This document shows, piece after piece, positions 15,176 to 22,323 of a stretch of 30,127 bases of DNA. The stretch spans positions 1-30,127 of the forward strand of contig QFQB01000014.1 of NCBI GenBank assembly GCA_003241475.1. The letters run 5' to 3'. Under the pieces are notes generated by a model. That model was not told where the DNA came from, ran no database searches, and worked only from the letters and a program-made list of their open reading frames with translations. This stretch comes from Micavibrio aeruginosavorus (lineage in GTDB: Bacteria > Pseudomonadota > Alphaproteobacteria > Micavibrionales > Micavibrionaceae). Made by a program: the position numbers and the translations under genes. Position 1 is the stretch's first letter. Every line of letters starts with the position of its first letter.

Positions 15176-15826
15176 TTAAGCCATTTCGAGCGTGCGGGCC
15201 ACAACTGACTGCGACGCACCGCACCCAAAGATGGAGTGGCGGAAGTAGGACACGGGGTACTTTTTGGCGGGATCGTAGCCATTGCTGGCAATTTCAAAGT
15301 CGTTTTTGGTAAAACTTTTCTGACTGCCTTTGTTGTCATCAGCCACTTTCGCCACGATCTGTACATGACCAGTGTTGGCCGCAACATATTTGGCAACATC
15401 CAGTATTTCACCGGATAGGCCTTTTCCCGCATGTTCGGGATCAGTGCAAAGCGATTGCACGACAGCCGTCACGGACAGCGTATCTCTTATAATTGGATAA
15501 CCTTGAAGGTTTTTAACGGCATCTTCGTTTTTTGGGAAAGCCAGCAGGCACTGGGCAACAAGTTTTCCTTTGCTGTCTTTTACACCGATCAAGGGCATGC
15601 GTTCATCCAGATGATGCTGAAGATCTTCGGCTGTCCGCTTTTTCAAATGATGCTTTTTGTCATCGGGCAGGGCCTTCCAGACTTTGTTTTGAAGCGCAAG
15701 AAATGCCGGAATGTCGGACGCATTCAAAAACGCAGTCTTGTAGGGCGCGGGTTTGCTCGGCACCGCGGATGACGGTATCGGGGCATCGTAATCGTGATTT
15801 GAGTCGAGTTTGAAATTCTTAAACAT
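15176..15826 (-). CDS. GNAT-family N-acetyltransferase
   Basis: The 216-aa product has the acetyl-CoA binding motif of GNAT enzymes at about residues 125-150 (VVQSLCTDPEHAGKGLSGEILDVAKY), preceded by a beta-strand region carrying LVAQCLLAF. The substrate is not evident. The first 30 residues are Ser/Pro-rich and probably flexible. I chose the ATG at 15826 because GGTGTG lies close before it; an ATG at 15841 would add MIGVL without a Shine-Dalgarno. It precedes argD by 46 bp and probably shares its transcript, which makes a link to arginine metabolism possible but unproven. A 313-bp gap lies upstream. Confidence 0.82.
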   Translation of the reverse strand: MFKNFKLDSNHDYDAPIPSSAVPSKPAPYKTAFLNASDIPAFLALQNKVWKALPDDKKHHLKKRTAEDLQHHLDERMPLIGVKDSKGKLVAQCLLAFPKNEDAVKNLQGYPIIRDTLSVTAVVQSLCTDPEHAGKGLSGEILDVAKYVAANTGHVQIVAKVADDNKGSQKSFTKNDFEIASNGYDPAKKYPVSYFRHSIFGCGASQSVVARTLEMA

Positions 15827-15870
15827 AAGCACACCAATCATATTTCAATCGTTTTAACGGTTCGTAAATC

Positions 15871-15904
15871 AAGCCCGGTTCCGTAGGGGAAAGAGGGCTT
15901 TTTT
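15871..15904. terminator. Hairpin with a U-tract on the plus strand
   Basis: The arms AAGCCC and GGGCTT (15871-15876 and 15895-15900) with an inner TTCC/GGAA pair form a hairpin followed on the plus strand by TTTT. No plus-strand gene precedes it. On the minus strand the same hairpin precedes GATTT, a weak U-tract, 45 nt before the GNAT start, so it could be an attenuator. Confidence 0.4.
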
Positions 15905-15999
15905 GACCGCTGGCATGGGAGGCTTATCGTTTTTATTGTGTGATGATTTTGGGGGGTAGAATGAGGCATCACGTCCGAACCTGAACCTTGCGGCGGTCA
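15904..15999 (-). promoter_or_regulatory. Structured leader or small RNA upstream of GNAT-argD-argF
   Basis: This holds most of the structure in the 313-bp gap between the GNAT and M20 genes. The ends TGACCGC (15904-15910) and GCGGTCA (15993-15999) pair, with a further GCA/TGC step inside. A second stem (GTGATG with CATCAC) closes an inner loop. I recognise no Rfam family. The strand is uncertain; minus is preferred because the downstream genes are on that strand. Confidence 0.4.
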
Positions 16000-16050
16000 G
16001 ATCGTACGTCGTCGCTGGGCGACGGTTATGATTTGGGATGCGTTTTCCAT
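15997..16050 (-). CDS. Possible leader peptide with three consecutive Arg codons
   Basis: The 17-codon frame reads MENASQIITVAQRRRTI and its TGA is the first triplet of the outer stem at 15999. The Arg codons are CGA, CGA and CGT and themselves lie in a perfect 6-bp hairpin (16010-16024). The layout resembles a transcription-attenuation leader for the arginine genes downstream. There is no Shine-Dalgarno and such a short frame can arise by chance. Confidence 0.3.
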   Translation of the reverse strand: MENASQIITVAQRRRTI

Positions 16051-16139
16051 GGCTAAGGAATAACCGAAAAGCGGCTTTTTTGGCAAGAATAATTTCAGGA
16101 CTAGGCCCAAAATCACGAAAATGCCCAGAAGGTTAACGG

Positions 16140-17324
16140 CTATTTGGTTAAAGGCAGGGCGGTTTCGGCCAGACGCGCCCAGAATTCAATGCCTGTGGGG
16201 ATGATGTCGTCGTTGAAATCATAGCCCGAATTGTGAAGTCCCTTTTCATGCGGCGTGCCCGGAACGCCTTGGCCCATCCAGAAATAGCATCCCGGCACGG
16301 ATTGTAAGATTGCCCCAAAATCGTCACCGGTCATGGCAGGCTTTACGATTTGGACATTCTTCTCACCCAGTATGTCAGAAGCGACTTTTGCGCATAGCGC
16401 TACTTCGGCAGGCGTATTGATCGTGGGGTCGCATCCGTCGCGGTAAGATATTTCGAACGTCACGTTGAACATCTTGGCGGTCGATTCCGTGATTTCATTG
16501 ATGCGGCGTTGCAAGAGCGCGCGGGTTTCAACGCGAAGCGAGCGATAGGTTCCCATGAGAAGGGCGCTGTCAGGTGTAACATTGTGCGCGCCCGTGCCGG
16601 ATTTGAAATTGGTGATCGAGATAACGCCGTTGTCGAGCGGATCGACCTGGCGCGAAACAACCGACTGCAACGCGGCAACAAGTTGTGCGCCTGCGATGAT
16701 AGGATCGTTGTTGAGGTGCGGCATGGCGGCGTGCCCGCCTTTGCCTGTAAGCGTAATTTCAAAAGAATCCGTGGACGCCATGATAGGACCTTCGCACAAA
16801 CCGATTATACCGATGGGAAGCGTCGGCCAGTTATGGATGGCAAACGCGGCATTCATCGGAAAGTCTTTGAGCAATCCTTCTTCGATCATGCGTTCGCCTC
16901 CGCCAGCGCCTTCTTCGGCGGGTTGAAAAATCAAATGGACCTTGCCGTTGAAATTGCGCGTCTCTGAAAGATATTTTGCCGCACCCAACAACATGGCGGT
17001 ATGACCATCATGACCGCAACCGTGCATTTTTCCGGGATTTTTTGATGCCCAAGGCTGTCCCGATTGTTCGGTCATGTTGAGCGCGTCCATGTCGGCGCGA
17101 AGGCCGATCGCTTTGCCGCTATCTGTTTTTTGTCCTTCGATAGTGGCAACAATTCCTGTCACACCATAGCCACGCTTGAAAGGGATTCCCCATTCGGTAA
17201 GTTTTTTTGCGACAAGATCACTGGCGAAATTTTCTTCGTAAGCCGTTTGCGGATTTTGATGAAGCTCACGGCGGTAGGCAGTGATTTCATCCTTTATGGC
17301 GGCGATGGAATTGATAAGCGTCAT
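16140..17324 (-). CDS. M20-family amidohydrolase (hippurate/N-acyl amino acid type)
   Basis: The 394-aa cytoplasmic metallopeptidase cleaves N-acyl groups from amino acids or related amides. Metal ligands by motif are His101, Cys103 and His105 in MHGCGHDGH, with catalytic Glu137-Glu138 in QPAEEGAGGG, and the late GDDFG segment. The Cys in HGCGHDGH places it in the M20D subgroup with hippurate hydrolase and IAA-amino acid hydrolases, not with ArgE. AGG lies about 9 nt before the ATG. It is 18 bp from the DUF1275 gene upstream and 313 bp from GNAT downstream. An acylated amino-acid salvage role is inference. Confidence 0.92.
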   Translation of the reverse strand: MTLINSIAAIKDEITAYRRELHQNPQTAYEENFASDLVAKKLTEWGIPFKRGYGVTGIVATIEGQKTDSGKAIGLRADMDALNMTEQSGQPWASKNPGKMHGCGHDGHTAMLLGAAKYLSETRNFNGKVHLIFQPAEEGAGGGERMIEEGLLKDFPMNAAFAIHNWPTLPIGIIGLCEGPIMASTDSFEITLTGKGGHAAMPHLNNDPIIAGAQLVAALQSVVSRQVDPLDNGVISITNFKSGTGAHNVTPDSALLMGTYRSLRVETRALLQRRINEITESTAKMFNVTFEISYRDGCDPTINTPAEVALCAKVASDILGEKNVQIVKPAMTGDDFGAILQSVPGCYFWMGQGVPGTPHEKGLHNSGYDFNDDIIPTGIEFWARLAETALPLTK

Positions 17325-17342
17325 GAGGCAAACCTAGTGCAT

Positions 17343-17987
17343 TTACGCTCGCGCGTCGAGGCGTCTGACGACAAAGGTCAGAAAAACGCAAAAGACCGTC
17401 GATCCCCAGAGGCTGGAGAGATGGAAATAATGATACGAAACCGCACCCAGAACGGCTCCCGAAATCAGCGCCAGCCATAAAAACAGGTAAGGCCGCCATT
17501 GGCCCTTGGGCTCACCCAGCCAACGACCCGCAAGCCGCTGTCCGAGTTTAACCAGCGTTCCGGTCATATAGGTTACACCGATGGCGACTTCGCCTTCGCG
17601 CACGAACACATTGTTGGCCGCGCCCATGGCGATGGCCATGCAAGGAACGGCCATCCATAAAAATCCGGCTTGGGCGGACATGGCGCCCAACAAAAGCGAT
17701 GCCGACATAAATGTTAGGATGGAAAAGGATGGAGCTTGCGGGCGAAGATGACGAATGACTTTTCCAAACATCACACCGCAAACAAATAGCGCGATAATGC
17801 CCAAAGGAAGCAGGGCCTGCGCAATGGAAGGTGCATCGATCAGACCGACGCTAAAACGTGTGGAATTACCGCTCATGAAAGAGACAAACAATCCGCCAAG
17901 CGCCATAAAGCCTAGAGAGTCGACATAGCCAGCCAGCAGGGCCAGTCCTGCCGCCAACAATCGTGATTTTCGATCATGCGTGTGCAT
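17343..17987 (-). CDS. DUF1275 (YoaK-family) membrane protein
   Basis: The 214-aa product has about six membrane segments and the family motifs AGYVDSLGFMALGGLFVSFMSGNSTRFS at residues 19-46 and NNVFVREGEVAIGVTYMTGTLVKLGQ in the second half. DUF1275 proteins look like small transporters, but no substrate is established. A perfect 17-bp palindrome lies 6 bp before the ATG, in the 40-bp gap after the YqgE-like gene. Confidence 0.88.
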   Translation of the reverse strand: MHTHDRKSRLLAAGLALLAGYVDSLGFMALGGLFVSFMSGNSTRFSVGLIDAPSIAQALLPLGIIALFVCGVMFGKVIRHLRPQAPSFSILTFMSASLLLGAMSAQAGFLWMAVPCMAIAMGAANNVFVREGEVAIGVTYMTGTLVKLGQRLAGRWLGEPKGQWRPYLFLWLALISGAVLGAVSYHYFHLSSLWGSTVFCVFLTFVVRRLDARA

Positions 17988-17992
17988 AGTTC

Positions 17993-18009
17993 ATTTAAAC
18001 GCTTTAAAT
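17993..18009. promoter_or_regulatory. Palindrome before the DUF1275 gene
   Basis: ATTTAAA (17993-17999) and TTTAAAT (18003-18009) flank CGC, a perfect 7-3-7 palindrome ending 6 bp from the ATG at 17987. It could be an operator or, in RNA, a hairpin over the ribosome binding region. Confidence 0.4.
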
Positions 18010-18027
18010 TGGCAAAAACAAGCGCGA

Positions 18028-18579
18028 TTAGTTGATCGAGCGCCGCGCTTTTTCAAGTCGTTCCTTATGCGGTGTAAAGAATACGATATCCGGCGTGGCA
18101 GGCAGGATGGTCCATTGCCAGTCCTGTAATTCCTTTTCCAGCGCATCCATGTCGAAGAGGCGAAAGCCCATGGTGATAAGAAAATCTCCGCCGCCTTGCA
18201 TATTGATGCGCGTGGGAGTGTCATCGGCCTTGGTGATTTGCGGCGGATGGCCGGGCAACAGGACAAAACGATAGGACAAAAATCGGAAATCATCGTTGAT
18301 GACATGGTTGTCGCCCACCGCATGGAGGTCGTTGTGAAGTACGATCATCGAGGTATCGGGTTGCATAGGACCGCCCAGAAGCACGATACGCTCCGAGCGG
18401 GGTTTATTGTCTTCGCCTTCGAGAACGGATTCAAAATGGCGATAGGGAATATCCGGATGCGGTTTCGTCAGATCGATGGCCAGAAGGCCTTCGGCTTCAT
18501 GGTGAAAGATGAACCACAAGCCCGTGTCCGGATTGTTTGTCGTGGGAACAAGGAAGTGCCCTTTGAGAGTGTTGGTCAT
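18028..18579 (-). CDS. YqgE/AlgH-family protein (divergent)
   Basis: The 183-aa product fits the UPF0301 (YqgE/AlgH) fold. The N-terminus is GHFLVPTT, the centre has GGPMQPDTSMIVLH (family GGPVxxxxxxVLH), and the end ITMGFRLFDMDALEKELQDW followed by DIVFFTPHKERLEKA matches the family's GYxGWxxGQLExEL and lFxTPxxxKW segments. Family function is not settled, although AlgH was first linked to alginate expression. I chose the ATG at 18579, 2 nt after the yejE stop (TAG AA ATG), over an open frame to 18690 that only overlaps yejE. The tight junction indicates translation coupled to yejE. Confidence 0.82.
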   Translation of the reverse strand: MTNTLKGHFLVPTTNNPDTGLWFIFHHEAEGLLAIDLTKPHPDIPYRHFESVLEGEDNKPRSERIVLLGGPMQPDTSMIVLHNDLHAVGDNHVINDDFRFLSYRFVLLPGHPPQITKADDTPTRINMQGGGDFLITMGFRLFDMDALEKELQDWQWTILPATPDIVFFTPHKERLEKARRSIN

Positions 18580-18581
18580 TT

Positions 18582-19607
18582 CTACATCGTGGTCTTGCGT
18601 GGATCGAATGCATCGCGCACCGCTTCGCCTATAAAGGTCAGGAGCGTCAGCATGAAGGCAAGCGATACGAAAGCGGAAATGCCGAGCCATGGCGCTTGCA
18701 GATTGTTCTTCCCTTGAGAGAGCAATTCGCCAAGCGAGGGTGAACCCGGCGGCAATCCGAGGCCAAGAAAATCAAGCGAAGTGAGCGCTGTGATGGAGCC
18801 TGTCAGGATAAATGGCATCAGCGACATAGTGGCGACCATCGCATTGGGAAGAACGTGGCGATGCATGATGGTCAGATTGCTTACGCCGAGCGCATTGGCG
18901 GCGCGGACATAATCGAAATTGCGGGCGCGCAAAAATTCCGCGCGCACCACATCGACAAGGCTGACCCATGAAAAGAGCAACAGGATGGCGAGCAATGTCC
19001 AAAAACCCGGAACGAACATGGCGGAGAAGATAATCAGGATGTAGAGCGAGGGCAGGGACGACCAGACTTCGATCACGCGCTGCAAGAACAGATCAAGCCG
19101 TCCGCCGTAATATCCCTGAAACGCACCTGCCGTAATGCCGATGACGGAGCTGATGAGCGTGAGCACAAGCCCAAACACGACGGAAATGCGAAAGCCATAG
19201 AGCACGCGGGCGGCGACATCGCGCCCTTGATCATCCGTGCCTAGAATATTTTTCGTGGTGGGTTTGCTTGGCGCAGGCTCGGGAAGGTCATACGCGATGG
19301 TATCGTACGAGAAGCGGATCGGCGGCCAGATAACCCAGCCTTCTTTGTCGATCAGATCAGCCACGAACGGATCGCGGTAATCGGTTTCAGTTTCGAAATC
19401 GCCGCCGAAGGTGGTTTCCGGATAGGCTTTGAGAAACGGCGCGTAAAGTTCGCCCTTATATGAAACGAGAATAGGCTTATCGTTCGCGATCACTTCGGCA
19501 AACAGGCAGACGAGCAACAGCGCGGCAAAAATCCAAAAAGAATAATAGCCGCGTTTGTTGGCTTTGAATTGGCTAAGGCGGCGTTTGGTGAGGGGTGACA
19601 GGCTCAT
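18582..19607 (-). CDS. yejE: Peptide ABC transporter permease YejE
   Basis: YejE is one of two inner-membrane permeases of the YejABEF importer. The 341-aa sequence follows the E. coli protein almost end to end: RRGYYSFWIF-like start, the AEVIANDKPILVSYKGE periplasmic region, WPPIRFSYDTI, LGTDDQGRDV, and the EAA-type cytoplasmic loop DYVRAANALGVSNLTIMHRHVLPNA, which contacts the ATPase. The tail is FIGEAVRDAFDPRK. Its partner yejB is upstream, separated by an 89-aa gene with its own promoter, and a YqgE-like gene is coupled behind it. Confidence 0.96.
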   Translation of the reverse strand: MSLSPLTKRRLSQFKANKRGYYSFWIFAALLLVCLFAEVIANDKPILVSYKGELYAPFLKAYPETTFGGDFETETDYRDPFVADLIDKEGWVIWPPIRFSYDTIAYDLPEPAPSKPTTKNILGTDDQGRDVAARVLYGFRISVVFGLVLTLISSVIGITAGAFQGYYGGRLDLFLQRVIEVWSSLPSLYILIIFSAMFVPGFWTLLAILLLFSWVSLVDVVRAEFLRARNFDYVRAANALGVSNLTIMHRHVLPNAMVATMSLMPFILTGSITALTSLDFLGLGLPPGSPSLGELLSQGKNNLQAPWLGISAFVSLAFMLTLLTFIGEAVRDAFDPRKTTM

Positions 19608-19665
19608 GCCGCGATTTAAGCATGAAGGAACGGGTAGGCGAAGGGGTTTTTAAGATTGGCCTAGC

Positions 19666-19935
19666 TTAATGAACAGCCGTAGAACCAGTGCCGGTTTTTT
19701 CGATGATGCGCAGGCGTTTCTTTTGTTCCGGCGTCAGGTCGTTGTCGTTTCCGGCGCGCATGGCGAGCGTGGCGCTCAGACGGTTCTGGATATTTTCGAT
19801 TTCATCATTGGCGGTGACCAGCGTGTTGCTGAGCAGGTTCTTCAGAGCGGCTTCGGATTCAGCGGAAATGCGGCCCTCATCCTTGATGCGGTCGCGCAGT
19901 TCTTTCAATTTTTCCTGAATGTCTTTTAGATCCAT
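19666..19935 (-). CDS. Unknown 89-aa helical protein between yejB and yejE
   Basis: I recognise no family. The product is almost all helix and strongly charged (MDLKDIQEKLKELRDRIKDE, then SAESEAALKNLLSNTLVTANDEIENIQNRL), which suggests a coiled coil, with a polar tail LTPEQKKRLRIIEKTG. AAGGA precedes the ATG at 19935 at good spacing. A near-consensus promoter (19964-19992) sits just upstream, so it is probably transcribed by itself and with yejE. An open frame to 19992 would run through that promoter and is rejected. Confidence 0.8.
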   Translation of the reverse strand: MDLKDIQEKLKELRDRIKDEGRISAESEAALKNLLSNTLVTANDEIENIQNRLSATLAMRAGNDNDLTPEQKKRLRIIEKTGTGSTAVH

Positions 19936-19960
19936 GTCCAATAATTCCTTAATTATGGAC

Positions 19961-20002
19961 CGAAAATTATCGGAAAATACTCGTTCTGTCAAATAATTTT
20001 CG
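19961..20002 (-). promoter_or_regulatory. Promoter inside an inverted repeat, for the 89-aa gene
   Basis: On the minus strand TTGACA (19992-19987), a 17-nt spacer and TAATTT (19969-19964) form a strong promoter. Perfect 10-bp arms CGAAAATTAT and ATAATTTTCG (19961-19970 and 19993-20002) bracket it, one arm over the -10 box and one just before the -35 box. This could be an operator for a dimeric repressor. Start of transcription would be near 19957. Confidence 0.7.
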
Positions 20003-20004
20003 TA

Positions 20005-21108
20005 TTAAATCGTCCGTGCGTCAAAGTCGATGCGCGGATCGACCGTGACATAGACGATATCGCGGATCAGCGTGGTAATCAGCCCCATAAGCGAGAATAT
20101 ATAAAGGGTTCCTAATACGACAGGGTAGTCGCGGTTGATAACGCTCTCATAGCCCAACAGCCCCAGCCCGTCGAGCGAGAAGATTACCTCGATCAGCAGC
20201 GAGCCCGTAAAGAAGATGGATAGGAACGCGGCAGGAAAGCCCGCGATGACGATCAACATCGCATTGCGGAAAACATGGCCGTAAAGCACTTCATGCTCGT
20301 TCAGCCCCTTGGCGCGGGCGGTGAGAACGTAATGCTTGCCGATCTCGTCGAGGAAGGAATTCTTGGTCAGCATGGTCAGGCCCGCAAAGCCCGAGATCAC
20401 CATGGCAGCAACGGGCAGGACCATATGCCATGCGTAATCGAGCGCGATCTGCCACCACGCCATATCCTGCCAGTCATCGGACAGCAGCCCGCGAATGGGG
20501 AACAGATCGAAATAGCGTCCGCCTGCAAACAGTATGATGAGCAGAATGGCGAACATGAACGAGGGGATGGCGTAGCCGAAGAACACGGCGGCGGATGTCC
20601 AGATATCGAACGCTTGCCCGTCTTTGACGGCTTTGCGGATGCCGAGCGGAATGGAAATCAGATAGATGATCAGCGTGGACCAGAGTCCAAGTGAAATGGA
20701 CACGGGCATTTTTTCCAGCACCAGATCGATCACCGAAACATCACGGTAGTAGCTTTGCCCTAGATCGAAGCGCGCATAGTTTTTGACCATGATCCAGAAA
20801 CGCTCCGGCGCGGGCTTGTCGAACCCGTACATCTTTTCAAGCTCTGCCACCAGTTCCGGATCAAGCCCCTGCGCGCCGCGATATTTGCTGGCCGCGCCGC
20901 CATCGCCGCCCGCGCCTGCGCCCGCCATATCGGCGCCGCCGCCGCCGCCAAAACGCGCGGTCGCATCGATATTGTTGCCTTGAAGTTGCGAGATCATGCG
21001 CTCGACAGGGCCGCCCGGCACGAACTGGATGATAACAAAGGATATGAACATGATGCCGAGCAGGGTCGGGATCATCAAAAGAAGGCGGCGCAGGATGTAA
21101 TTCAGCAT
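20005..21108 (-). CDS. yejB: Peptide ABC transporter permease YejB
   Basis: YejB is the second permease of the YejABEF peptide importer. The 367-aa product matches E. coli YejB throughout: RRLLLMIPTLLGIM start, FVPGGPVE, KYRGAQGLDPE, SLGLWSTLIIYLISIPLGIRKAV, ARAKGLNEHEVLYGHVFRNA (EAA loop) and the end VDPRIDF. Between residues 50 and 75 there is a Gly/Ala-rich insertion (GGGGGADMAGAGAGGDGG) in the loop where family members vary. It overlaps the histidine-phosphatase-like gene by 7 bp, so it is translated from that transcript. Confidence 0.96.
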   Translation of the reverse strand: MLNYILRRLLLMIPTLLGIMFISFVIIQFVPGGPVERMISQLQGNNIDATARFGGGGGADMAGAGAGGDGGAASKYRGAQGLDPELVAELEKMYGFDKPAPERFWIMVKNYARFDLGQSYYRDVSVIDLVLEKMPVSISLGLWSTLIIYLISIPLGIRKAVKDGQAFDIWTSAAVFFGYAIPSFMFAILLIILFAGGRYFDLFPIRGLLSDDWQDMAWWQIALDYAWHMVLPVAAMVISGFAGLTMLTKNSFLDEIGKHYVLTARAKGLNEHEVLYGHVFRNAMLIVIAGFPAAFLSIFFTGSLLIEVIFSLDGLGLLGYESVINRDYPVVLGTLYIFSLMGLITTLIRDIVYVTVDPRIDFDARTI

Positions 21109-21722
21109 GTTGGCTTCACATTCCAGTCAATGACGCTCCAGCGTCCATTGTCGTACTTTAGAACGCAGATCGCGCCCGTGGAAATCTTGATGCTGTGATC
21201 GCGGGAAAAAGCTTCGAAATCACCCGTGATATACGGCGCGAAACGCGCCACGCCGTTCGAGGTCGCGACCATCACGCAATCCTGCTTGTCTTCGACGATA
21301 TGGGATGCGAAATTTTTCCAGTCCTCGATGCATTTTTGCGGATCGAACAGCCAGCCGTCGGGCACGATCGCTTTTTTATCCCAGTCATGAAGCGCCTGCT
21401 CGCCAAGCCGCGCGACGACGGCATCTTCGGGCAAGTCCTCATCGGGTCCATAATCGACTTCGTTGAAGATGGCGAGAGGGAAGACCGGCTCTTTGTAGCC
21501 TGCTTCCTGCAAAGCCTGCTCCGCCGTTTCTTTGGTGCGCTGCAGCTGCGAGCAGTAAACCGCTTCGGGATAATAGCCGTTCGTTTTCAGCCATTGGCCG
21601 ATGGCGCGCCCTTGCGAGCGTCCGGTTTCGGTGAGCGGCAGATCGGTTCGCGCGCCTGCGCGGCGCGGTGTTTCGCCTTTTTCGAATGTGTTGCCGTGGC
21701 GTACGATAATCAGGGTTGTCAT
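21102..21722 (-). CDS. Histidine-phosphatase-superfamily protein lacking the second catalytic His
   Basis: The 206-aa product has the phosphohistidine motif RHG (residues 8-10), SQLQRTKETA near 58-67 with the second Arg and an acidic NEVDYG at 87-92. Where active enzymes of this fold carry the second His of the catalytic pocket (HG), this protein has ATSNG, with Ser155 at that place. It may be a variant phosphatase or a sensor or scaffold; I cannot tell. The start at 21722 gives the family's hydrophobic first strand (TTLIIVRHG); the open frame reaches 21758. It overlaps yejB by 7 bp and follows the 69-aa gene by 42 bp. Confidence 0.82.
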   Translation of the reverse strand: MTTLIIVRHGNTFEKGETPRRAGARTDLPLTETGRSQGRAIGQWLKTNGYYPEAVYCSQLQRTKETAEQALQEAGYKEPVFPLAIFNEVDYGPDEDLPEDAVVARLGEQALHDWDKKAIVPDGWLFDPQKCIEDWKNFASHIVEDKQDCVMVATSNGVARFAPYITGDFEAFSRDHSIKISTGAICVLKYDNGRWSVIDWNVKPTC

Positions 21723-21764
21723 GCACGCCATGAAAGCCCAATTGCCGCCCGCTGGCAATAGGGA

Positions 21765-21974
21765 TTAGCCGTTCAAGGGGACGTTGGACTCGGCCATTTT
21801 CTGTGCGCTGTCGATATCGGCGCTCATGCCTTGCGAAAGGACCACGCCGCCATGAATAACGCGCCATTTCCACGTATCTTGCTTCTGCTCGCATTGATAG
21901 CCGTTTTTAAAGCGCTCGATGAGCAGGTCGTAGTCTCCGTGCGTGGAGCACATTTTTTCCGGTTGCCATTCCAT
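21765..21974 (-). CDS. Unknown 69-aa protein
   Basis: The product begins MEWQPEKMCSTHGDYDLLIERF and has a small alpha/beta look, with a WKWRVIHGGVVLSQGMSADID segment. There are two Cys, no signal peptide, and no family I recognise. Support: CGGAG 8-9 nt before the ATG, sensible codon use and a place in the minus-strand operon. It may start the transcript that continues into the histidine-phosphatase-like gene and yejB. Confidence 0.78.
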   Translation of the reverse strand: MEWQPEKMCSTHGDYDLLIERFKNGYQCEQKQDTWKWRVIHGGVVLSQGMSADIDSAQKMAESNVPLNG

Positions 21975-22053
21975 ATTATATCTCCGTTTAAAAGTGAATC
22001 GGTTTTATAAGCGGCCAACGATGAGAATCCGGAGCAGGTTCCATTTAAGAGTT

Positions 22054-22317
22054 TCAGGCAGGTTCGCCGCGCTCGATTCCCGGGGAAAGTATAAGTAGAT
22101 CGTCATGCAATCTCTGGCGGCATTCTTTAGCAAAACGATCTGCTTCAGAAGGATTGTTCATAAAATCTGAATAGAGTTTATCCGTTAATTGGTAATACTC
22201 TTCGTATTCTATCCGGCTGTTACGAACTGGAATTGAAAGATAATAGCAGTGATCTTGGACGTCTTTTCCCAGAGCGTAACGTTTATCTTTGTCGAATTTT
22301 AAGTCCTGAAACCGCAT
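22054..22317 (-). CDS. Unknown 87-aa protein coupled to kdsB
   Basis: This is an acidic/basic mixed soluble protein (MRFQDLKFDKDKRYALGKDVQDH, then EYEEYYQLTDKLYSDFMNNP) with no membrane segment and no family I recognise. Its ATG lies 6 bp after the kdsB stop, which suggests coupled translation. It ends in the 79-bp gap before the 69-aa gene. Confidence 0.78.
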   Translation of the reverse strand: MRFQDLKFDKDKRYALGKDVQDHCYYLSIPVRNSRIEYEEYYQLTDKLYSDFMNNPSEADRFAKECRQRLHDDLLILSPGIERGEPA

Positions 22318-22323
22318 GGCGCA

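Noticed and set aside
15904..16090. 6S RNA, SRP RNA, tmRNA or a tRNA in the 313-bp gap
   Set aside because: I could not find the conserved cores of these RNAs; only the stems described are visible.
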